This document shows, piece after piece, positions 22,574-29,900 of a DNA stretch of 29,900 nucleotides; within the stretch, counting starts at the first letter, position 1, and each line of letters opens with the position of its first letter. The stretch spans positions 1 through 29,900 of the forward strand of contig NOWV01000384.1 of the NCBI GenBank assembly GCA_003344405.1. The letters run 5' to 3'. A program made the translations under genes and the position numbers. The notes beneath the pieces are model-generated. The model saw only the letters and a program-made list of their open reading frames with translations. It made no database searches and had not been told where the DNA came from. Source of the stretch: Trichoplax sp. H2. Taxonomy: Eukaryota > Placozoa > Uniplacotomia > Trichoplacea.

Positions 22574-25500
22574 CATTATTGCTTATATTATCACGGCTGC
22601 ATTCATCAGGATGATTGTGGTAATAAATTTGAAGTGATTTCTGAAACCTTGAACGAGCTTCTTCATGCTTGCCCTGATCATCATAGATTTTTCCTATTTC
22701 GTAATACGATACACTAACATCGGGATGATTTTGGTCAAGCACTAATAATTGAATTTTCAGTGCTTTCTCACACATTGAAAGAGCTTCGTTATACCTCCCT
22801 TGACGAGAATAAATACTACCTAGATTACAATATGATTTAGCAATATCGGGATGATTATGATCAAGGATTAATAATTGAATTTGAAGTGATTTCTTATACA
22901 TGGAAAGAGCTTCTTCATACTTGGACTGAAGATTATAAACGTTTCCTAGACTACCATATGATTTAGCAACATGAGGATGATTGTGACCAAGAGCGGATAA
23001 TTGAATTTGAAGCGATTTCTCGTACATTAAGATAGCGTCTTCATACTTCTTATCCTTTGCACAGACGAGTCCAACATTGCAGTATGTCAGGGCAACATTG
23101 TGATGATTGTCGCCATGGATTAATAACTGAATCTTAAGTGACTTCTCAAACATAGAAAGAGCTTCTTCAAGCTTATTTTTACGAGAATAGACATTTCCTA
23201 GATTGTCATATGATGCAGCAATACTAGGATGGTTGAGATCAAGAATGGACAATTTAATTTTAAGCGAATCCTCATACTTAGATAGAGCTTCCTCATGCTT
23301 GCCCTGATGAATATAAGCGTTCCCTAAACTATCTAGTAACATGGCAACATCAGAATGATTTTGACCAAAGAATGACACTTGAATTTTAAACGATTTCTCG
23401 TACATAAAAATAGCCTCATCATACTTGCCCTGAAGATCATATACAGTCCCAATATTCTTATATAATCTGGCAATTTTAGGATGATGATAACCAAAATTGA
23501 ACAACTGAATTTTGAGTGATTTCTTGTACATAGAAATTGCTTCCTCATACTTACCCTGATCACCATATACAGCTCCCATATTGATATATGTATCGGCAAG
23601 GGAGTGATGTTTGGAGCCAAGAACTGACAATTCAATTTTAAGCGATTTCTTAAGCATAGAAATTGCTTGTTCATACTTGCCCTGATTCCTATAGACAATT
23701 CCTAGATTGCCGTACGATGTAGCCACTTCGGGATGATTTTGATCAAAGGCTGATAATCTGATTTTAAGTGATTTCTGATGCATAGAAATTGCCTCTTCAT
23801 ACTTGCCTTGATCACTGTACACACTTCCCATGTTATTATAAGTTGCAGCAACATTGGAATGATTTTGACCAAGGACCGATATTTGAATTTGGAGGCCTTT
23901 GTCAAACATAGAAATAGCCTTTTTAAGTTTATTCTGATAGTAATAAAGCCCTCCAAGGTTGTTATAGGATGCAGCAACGTCAGGATGATGATGGCCTAGG
24001 ACTGATAGTTGAATTTTTAATGCTTTCTCGTACATAGAGGTAGCATCGTTATACTTGCCTTGCTGAGTATAAACATTTGCTAGATTGCGGTATGATAGAG
24101 CAATATCGGGATGATTGTGATCGAAAATTGCCAATTGAATTTTGAGTGACTTCTCGTACATAGAAATAGCCTCTTTATGCTTACCCTGCTCTCTTTTAAC
24201 AGTTCCAATGTTGTCGTAAGATGTTGCAACAAGAGAATGACGGTGACCAAGGATGGATAATTTAATTTTGAGTGACTTTTCATGCATCGATATTGCTTCG
24301 TCATGATTGCTAAGATTGGAATAGGCAAGGCCGATGTTATTATATGTTGCAGCAACATCGAGATGATCGTGACCAAGAACGGATAACTGAATTTTGAGGG
24401 ACTTCTTATACATGGAAATAGCCTCCTCATACTTGGCCTGACGCAAATAGGTAAGACCAAGGTTATTATAAGATGCAGCAACATCAGGATGATTGCAACC
24501 AAAGACAGATAATTGAATATTTAATGATTTTTTATATAAAGAAATTGCCTCTTGATATTTGATTTGACTAGAATATACATTTGCTAGATTGTTGTAAGGT
24601 TTGACAAGATCGGGATGATTATGACCGAGGACTAATAATTGAATTTGGAGTGATTTCTCATACATACAAATAGCATTTTCATACTTGCCATAGTGAGCAT
24701 AAACATTTCCTAAATTGCAATAGGATTTGGCAACATTGGGATGATTGTCACTAAAGACTGATAATTGAATTTTGAGTGATTTCTCCAACATAGGAATGGC
24801 CTCTTCATGCTTACCCTGATCATGATAGGCAAGACCAATGTTGTTATAGGATACAGCAATATCAGGATGATTATGTCCAAGGACCGATTCTTTAATTTTG
24901 ACTGACTTTTCATACATGGAAACAGCTTCTTCATGCTTGCTTTGAGCAGCATACGAGACTCCCAAGTTATTATAGGTTGCAGCAATACTGGGATGATTAG
25001 GATCAAGGATGGATAATTGAATTTTCAATGATTTCTGGTACATAGAAGTAGCCTCCTCATACTTGCCTTGATGCTTATACGCAGTTCCTATATCGTTATA
25101 GGATGCAGCAATATCGGGATGGTTGTAGTCAAGGACAAACACTTGAATTTTTAAGGACTTCTCATACATGGCGATTGCCATTTCATGCTTGCCTTGATCA
25201 ATATAGACATTTCCTAGATTGCCGTATAATTTGGCCACATTTGAATGATGTTGACCATGAACCTTCAATAGAATTTTGAGCGATTTCTCGTACATAGCAA
25301 TAGCTTCTTCCTGTTTGCCATGATCACGATATACATTTCCTAAATTGCCGTATGAATTGGCCACATCAGGATGGTCGTGGCTATGAACGAACAATTTAAT
25401 TTGGAGGGACTTTTTATGCATAGCAATAGCCTCTTCATATCTGCTCTGATGACTGTAAGCGATCCCAAGGTTGTTATAGGTTTTGGCAACATCGGGATGA

Positions 25501-26411
25501 TGATGACCAAGGAGCGATAATTGAATTTTGATTGACTTCTTGTACATAGAAATTGCCTCTTCATACTTGGCTCGATCATTATATAAGGCTCCCATGTTGT
25601 TATAGGTGGCGGCAACATCGGGATGATGATGACCTAAGACTGATAATTGAATTTGAAGTGATTGTTTCAACATTGAAATAGCTTCTTCATGCTTGCTCTG
25701 ATAAGCATAGCAATTTCCTAAATTGGCATAGGACGTAGAAATATCAGGATGATTGTGATCGAAGACGGCTAATTGAATTTTGAGCGATTTGTTATACATA
25801 GAAATAGCCTCATCATGCTTGGCTTGATGACTATAAACGGCGCCCAGGTTGTTATAGATTGCGGCAACACTGGCATGATTATGACCATAGATTGATAATT
25901 GAATTTTAAGCGACTTTTCAAACATAGAAAAAACGTCTTGATATTTACCTTGAGCAAAATAGACGAATCCTAATAGTTCATAAGAATGGCTGATACCTAA
26001 ATCGTTCCTGCCTACGCAACTTAATTTTAAATCCAGTGATTTCGTATAGTAATCTAATGCTTTACTCCAATCTTCTTGCATTCGTTTAATATCACCATGT
26101 CTATCTAAACATTGAGTAATGATGATTTGTTCTTGTGATTTTTCGGCAATTTCTCTTGCTTTCTCGTTGAATTCTTCCGCTTTCATCCATTCACTTCTTC
26201 GTATATAAATCTCGCTAATAAGAAGACAGATATCGCTTTGAAATCGATAATAGTCTTCACTACATGCCAATATGGCTTGAAGGCTATCCGAGAGTTGTGC
26301 GCAGCAAGAAATTGCTTCATTAAGATTATCAGATTGATGATTATTCACACCCTTTTCACATAGTAATTTTACTTCTTGAGGATTACCGGACTTGACGGAT
26401 TGGTTGTCCAT
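22569..26411 (-). CDS. Giant intronless tetratricopeptide-repeat protein, kinesin-light-chain-like
   Basis: One frame of 1280 residues. Residues 1-140 are two or three weaker TPR-like helix pairs (E-E-F-N-E-K-A-R-E-I-A, then W-S-K-A-L-D-Y-Y-T-K-S-L). From about 141 there are 26 full units and a shortened last one, in near-perfect 42-residue (126-bp) register. The consensus is A-x-S-Y-N-N-L-G-x-V-Y-x-x-Q-G-K-Y-E-E-A-I, then S-M-Y-E-K-S-L-K-I-Q-L and a loop L-G-H-N-H-P-D-V-A. The 42-residue unit with H-P-D-V-A is the kinesin-light-chain/NPHP3 type of TPR (family knowledge), which forms a protein-binding superhelix. No kinesin heptad coil, NB-ARC, CHAT or death domain is present, so this is a bare scaffold and its ligand is unknown. 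No signal peptide or membrane helix is seen. Intronless structure and homogeneous repeats suggest recent repeat expansion, a retrocopy origin or acquisition from bacteria. These cannot be told apart here. Confidence 0.95.
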   Translation of the reverse strand: MDNQSVKSGNPQEVKLLCEKGVNNHQSDNLNEAISCCAQLSDSLQAILACSEDYYRFQSDICLLISEIYIRRSEWMKAEEFNEKAREIAEKSQEQIIITQCLDRHGDIKRMQEDWSKALDYYTKSLDLKLSCVGRNDLGISHSYELLGFVYFAQGKYQDVFSMFEKSLKIQLSIYGHNHASVAAIYNNLGAVYSHQAKHDEAISMYNKSLKIQLAVFDHNHPDISTSYANLGNCYAYQSKHEEAISMLKQSLQIQLSVLGHHHPDVAATYNNMGALYNDRAKYEEAISMYKKSIKIQLSLLGHHHPDVAKTYNNLGIAYSHQSRYEEAIAMHKKSLQIKLFVHSHDHPDVANSYGNLGNVYRDHGKQEEAIAMYEKSLKILLKVHGQHHSNVAKLYGNLGNVYIDQGKHEMAIAMYEKSLKIQVFVLDYNHPDIAASYNDIGTAYKHQGKYEEATSMYQKSLKIQLSILDPNHPSIAATYNNLGVSYAAQSKHEEAVSMYEKSVKIKESVLGHNHPDIAVSYNNIGLAYHDQGKHEEAIPMLEKSLKIQLSVFSDNHPNVAKSYCNLGNVYAHYGKYENAICMYEKSLQIQLLVLGHNHPDLVKPYNNLANVYSSQIKYQEAISLYKKSLNIQLSVFGCNHPDVAASYNNLGLTYLRQAKYEEAISMYKKSLKIQLSVLGHDHLDVAATYNNIGLAYSNLSNHDEAISMHEKSLKIKLSILGHRHSLVATSYDNIGTVKREQGKHKEAISMYEKSLKIQLAIFDHNHPDIALSYRNLANVYTQQGKYNDATSMYEKALKIQLSVLGHHHPDVAASYNNLGGLYYYQNKLKKAISMFDKGLQIQISVLGQNHSNVAATYNNMGSVYSDQGKYEEAISMHQKSLKIRLSAFDQNHPEVATSYGNLGIVYRNQGKYEQAISMLKKSLKIELSVLGSKHHSLADTYINMGAVYGDQGKYEEAISMYKKSLKIQLFNFGYHHPKIARLYKNIGTVYDLQGKYDEAIFMYEKSFKIQVSFFGQNHSDVAMLLDSLGNAYIHQGKHEEALSKYEDSLKIKLSILDLNHPSIAASYDNLGNVYSRKNKLEEALSMFEKSLKIQLLIHGDNHHNVALTYCNVGLVCAKDKKYEDAILMYEKSLQIQLSALGHNHPHVAKSYGSLGNVYNLQSKYEEALSMYKKSLQIQLLILDHNHPDIAKSYCNLGSIYSRQGRYNEALSMCEKALKIQLLVLDQNHPDVSVSYYEIGKIYDDQGKHEEARSRFQKSLQIYYHNHPDECSRDNISNNE

Positions 26412-27435
26412 ATTTTAAATTGGATGATGCAGAAAATTTGATCAATTCGATACCAGACAATCTGTAGCTAATGTATAATTCAACTATTCAGCTGTTAATA
26501 GGAATGGAAGGAAATTATGATAGCTGTTGAAGATGATTTTCCTATATGCTCAATCCACAACTTTATTATTGTTAATATCACTGTATAGGTAAAAGAAAAT
26601 CTTATAAACTACTGAAATTAGTGCCAGTAAGCCGTAGCGTTCCAGAATTTACTGACTGTAAAATAATCCTTCAAAGGCGTTTTCCCCTAGCATTTTATAG
26701 CTGAAAAAGATGAAAATATAATAATTAATATTGAAAAGTATCATGGGAACTCTACATGACTACGGTGGATAACGAAGTACCATAACAGCTCAAAGAATTG
26801 AATGATAAATGTGTTTCTAGAAGCGATATAATAAAATGTATTTACCGGTCGAATAAGACAAAATTTTTAAACACAACTACCAGTGCAAAAAGTAAACAAG
26901 AACGATCACTGCATATCCAGCCTCAACTACCAACAACATCCAGAGAAATGCTACGCGTAGAATAAAACAATTTATGAGCTGGGATACTCTTCTTCTCAGT
27001 TCTGACAGGTATCATTTGGCAAATCCAACCTATAAGTTGAACTATGACACTACGTCTCTTTTTATGCTTTTCAGTTGGCTTCTACCTTAATGTAAAGTAG
27101 GGATAAAGTTATCCAATCAGACTTCAGCTTTATCTTATCCAGCTAAGCAACTATGCATGTGCTGCCACAAAGTTCAATTTATTACCACCTACTCCAGATT
27201 TCCATACTCAATGACTAAGAATATTCCTATCATTCCTATCAAATTGGGAGACTCTCCTCACCAATTCCTCTACAGTCTACTCATCGAGTTCAATATTTGT
27301 CCATGTCGACTACCGGGATAATCATAACAAAATAAGATATCTAATTACCAACTATACTGTATTTCGAAAATAATAATTATCAAAATAAATCAATCTCTTG
27401 ATTCAACGTATAAATAATGTTAAGTAGTCTAGACA
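26412..27435. other. Upstream region of the TPR gene; no gene recognised
   Basis: It contains the probable promoter and 5' UTR of the minus-strand TPR gene within the first hundred or so bases. The remainder is AT-rich with no recognisable exon or RNA gene. Confidence 0.45.
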
Positions 27436-28080
27436 AAAAAATAACATTAAGAATATTGATAATGAGCTACAAGTATAAAGAGGGCTTTTAAACTCTTCCT
27501 AAGATAGGAATCAAAATTTCATGACAGTGAAGAGGCGAGTAGCTTTGGCATCGAATCATAAATGATGTGATAATATATAACAAAATATACAGTATCGAGG
27601 AAGTGACCAGGCTAGTGCATCTGATCCAAACAAAAATAAGGCTAACATGATGGATTACGATCCATAACTAGTAATCTGTGAAGAATGGATTTTAATTCTT
27701 CATTATAACGACATTGCAATTCCATGACAGTGAAGAGGCGAGTAACCTTGGCATCGAACTATAATTCTATGTGATACGATGGCATCGATTAAGAATATAA
27801 AGCGTCGAGCAAGTGGTCAGGAAGGTGTCCGACTAGTACATCTAATCTAGGCAAAAAGAACCCTAAGAATATTTACAACCATCTATAACTAACTAATCTG
27901 TGTAAAGTGAGCTTTTAGCTCTTCCTTAGAAAGGAATAGCAATTACAAGATAGTGAAGAGGCAAGTAGCTTTGATATCGAATCAGATAATCATAAGTGAT
28001 GCGATAGCATACGTAAAAAATATGAAGTAAGTGGTCAGGAAGCTGTCTGGCTAGCCCATCTAGTTTACTTACGAAAAATG
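27436..28080. repeat. Three-copy diverged tandem repeat (~205-225 bp units)
   Basis: Units at about 27436-27640, 27641-27857 and 27858-28080. Each contains CTTC(C/A)T(T/A)A near the start, then A(C/T)AGTGAAGAGGC(G/A)AGTA at 27524, 27727 and 27950, and AAGTG(G/A)(C/T)CAGG near the end. Spacings between anchors are 203 and 223 bp. A minus-strand frame over the third unit (27926-28123) is not conserved in the other two, so coding is unlikely. Confidence 0.85.
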
Positions 28081-28432
28081 TAGAATTTATTGTGCATAAT
28101 TGGTTACTAAAGCAAACTATCATCAGTTAGATGCAATTACTGTTACAAAAATGAAATTTTATAAGACTTTTCACATTATGGAGTATACGCAGACTTTGAC
28201 AGTTCTGTCCTCATCGTAATTAGCGAAGTTATGTTGCGTTAAAATCAGCAACTACTACAGCATCGACATGAAGTAAATGTGAATACATTCACCGGCAGTC
28301 TTGCTACCTAGGCTTTCTTGACTACGTCTTCCTGCAGCTCTTAACCCTTGAATACTAATGATAAATCACTGTAATAGTGTGATTTGTATCAGGATTAAAT
28401 ATTGTTTTGATGAAATATTAGCGCTAGGCTAG
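28081..28432. other. Intergenic, no gene recognised
   Basis: AT-rich sequence between the tandem repeat and dispersed repeat copy B. No exon or RNA gene seen. Confidence 0.45.
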
Positions 28433-28672
28433 TTTGGTCTCGCGATTGTTGTTTATCTATGCCGATTAGATCTAGACTTGCTACGTCGCCAGGCAAGAAT
28501 TGCCTACCTAGCGGGAGAAGAAGCTGCGAGCCTAGGGCCGAACCTGATTGGCTCTAAAAGGCCTTCAAACATTAGTCAGAAGGACAAAAACAAGCGATGG
28601 CTAGCGGCGGCAGAAGCTTATAGTAAAATGTTAATAAATGTTAGTTCCCGTGTGGGAATTTGTCTGTAAGAA
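28433..28672 (+). other. 80-codon open frame within dispersed repeat copy B
   Basis: The frame is open from just after a TAG at 28430-28432 to the TAA at 28670-28672, with no ATG until late (near 28627). The product is basic with Ala/Arg-rich helices: L-L-R-R-Q-A-R-I-A-Y-L-A-G-E-E-A-A, then K-D-K-N-K-R-W-L-A-A-A-E-A-Y. I do not recognise the family. Local GC content is higher than in the surroundings, which fits imported or once-coding sequence. The equivalent frame in copy A is interrupted. It may be the end of an element ORF or of a captured host exon. Confidence 0.35.
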
Positions 28673-28865
28673 ATTTATTCAAAACATGTTGACAAATAGA
28701 TCAGACCCAGTAGTTTAAAGGGGTCTTGAAGGAAGAGCTAAGGCAGCCTCTCAGTATTGTTACGTTAAGAGTATGAGATTAGTTTTTTACGATAGATTAT
28801 AGATTTTTTTTATTGCTAATACCTGAGAACCTTTTAATACTATAATAAAGTTATTTTTATCCTCC
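28478..28865 (+). mobile_element. Dispersed repeat, copy B
   Basis: It aligns with the reverse complement of 16086-16472 over its whole length (see copy A for shared words). It begins around CTACGTCGCCAGG and ends around AATAAAGTTATTTTTATCC. The 5' half is open for translation. The 3' half has several stops and ends in an AATAAA, like a 3' UTR. No terminal inverted repeat or target duplication could be fixed by eye. Confidence 0.75.
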
Positions 28866-29900
28866 GGCGTTCGGTCTCGGTGTTACTGTGTACAATAGTC
28901 AAAGATTAGCTTGGAAGGAACTATCATTACAATCACTTATTAGGGAAAATTGCAAACTGTAGCACAGATCAATTCCGATCCAATTTATTATGCTATCCAG
29001 CAAAGTTTGTAACCTTCGCCTAGTTTATACGCTACGTAATAGAGAAAAGGAATTGCAGCACAATTATGAAGGATTTTTCATCTATTTGCCAAGCGGTAAC
29101 ACTGTTTATCTACAGTAATGTGTAACTGGGCTACTCAATCATTTATTTTCTCTCCTCTGAAATGATATGAGGAATTGGACATATGAGCGATCTCTAATTG
29201 CGGCCAGGCAGTATGACTAAGTAACAAACACTTAAGGCCCTGAAAGGCCTTAATCTTCGATTTTCAACCGCGTACTTCTAGTTTATTTTCCTTCTTCTTC
29301 AATATAATCTTTACTATAATTGGCAAAGTCAAACAATTACGATAATAAAATCAAGCTCGTCATTAATTAGTAATGATTTTATGATTCTATTTTGTGTAGA
29401 AATTGAAATAATATTTCTGAATAAGTGCTGATCGTGTTTGGTAGTAATTCTCCTCTAGAGATTACAATAACCAATATCGAGGTATTTAATAAAAGTACTG
29501 TACTGTAGTGATATATTTCACAATTTAGATGCTTAAATGCTGAAGATGATCTTAGCTATGACCGATCAAGAACCCCTGTATCCATGATAGAAGTGCTCAC
29601 TATTAGTAATAAAATTTCACTAGGAAAACATAATCAAGGGACAAACTCGTTGAATTAAGATTCTAGCCATCTTTGAAGTAATATAATAAATGTCTGACAT
29701 TGACATTTTGCATGTAAGAGTTAACTATAATATGCAAATTCTATAATATTATAGTCATCCGTTTAATTATTACTCGATTATTCATTAACTTTATGGATGT
29801 CATCCATCATCTAGCTAGCTTAATTTACAAATTACCTCTAAACTGCCTCAATATAGTTATGAAGCTAATCTGTCCTTATTATAATTACTCCTCACAAGTT
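28866..29900. other. Intergenic to window end, no gene recognised
   Basis: AT-rich sequence. A short inverted word AAGGCC-CTGA-AAGGCCTTAA lies near 29233-29252, and AGTACTGTACTGTAG (GTAC-type motif) near 29493. Neither marks a gene that I can name. Confidence 0.45.

Noticed and set aside
23333-25957. Multiple 60-140-codon frames in other frames and on the opposite strand of the TPR gene
   Set aside because: The 126-bp repeat period is a multiple of three, so any frame open in one unit tends to be open in the next. These are shadows of the TPR array.
27436-28080. CRISPR-like direct repeats
   Set aside because: Units are over 200 bp, diverged and lack short identical repeats with unique spacers, and the genome is eukaryotic.

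Overview
The window is eukaryotic and most likely from an early-branching animal. A placozoan (Trichoplax-like) genome is my best inference. It is AT-rich, its genes are broken by GT-AG introns, and three genes have clear animal homologues: a FAIM-type apoptosis inhibitor, a GPATCH8-type G-patch/zinc-finger protein, and a phospholipid scramblase. A very large intronless kinesin-light-chain-like TPR protein is also present, a type I recall as abundant in placozoans. No bacterial features, rRNA or tRNA genes were recognised. All family assignments rest on motif recognition by eye, with no database search.

Layout. 1-3.8 kb: no confident gene. It holds an in-frame 144-bp duplication, a perfect 13-bp hairpin, a 92-bp tandem duplication and an island extremely dense in the palindrome GTAC. 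3.8-5.85 kb (+): three-exon FAIM gene, complete. 6.97-9.6 kb (-): eight-exon GPATCH8-like gene, 5' end uncertain. 9.7-12.35 kb: non-genic or decayed sequence with nested duplications and a 277-bp insertion. 12.54-13.83 kb (-): intronless 431-residue protein of unknown family. 14.6-15.8 kb: diverged tandem repeats. 16.06-16.47 kb: one copy of a dispersed repeat ending on a G21 tract. Its second copy lies inverted at 28.48-28.87 kb. 17 kb (-): possible remnant of a seven-transmembrane receptor. 18.38-21.2 kb (+): seven-exon phospholipid scramblase, complete. 22.57-26.41 kb (-): intronless 1280-residue TPR protein. 27.43-28.08 kb: three-copy tandem repeat.

The genes do not form a functional unit. 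Each appears to be an independent eukaryotic transcription unit: cytosolic apoptosis control (FAIM), probable nuclear RNA processing (GPATCH8-like), plasma-membrane lipid scrambling (PLSCR), and a protein-interaction scaffold (TPR). The three recognised animal genes are intron-rich, while the unknown gene and the TPR gene are intronless. The best candidates for something new are the inverted dispersed repeat pair, the orphan 431-residue gene, the nested duplication/insertion at 11.5-12.3 kb, the scramblase lacking its first calcium-loop Asp, and the GTAC island.
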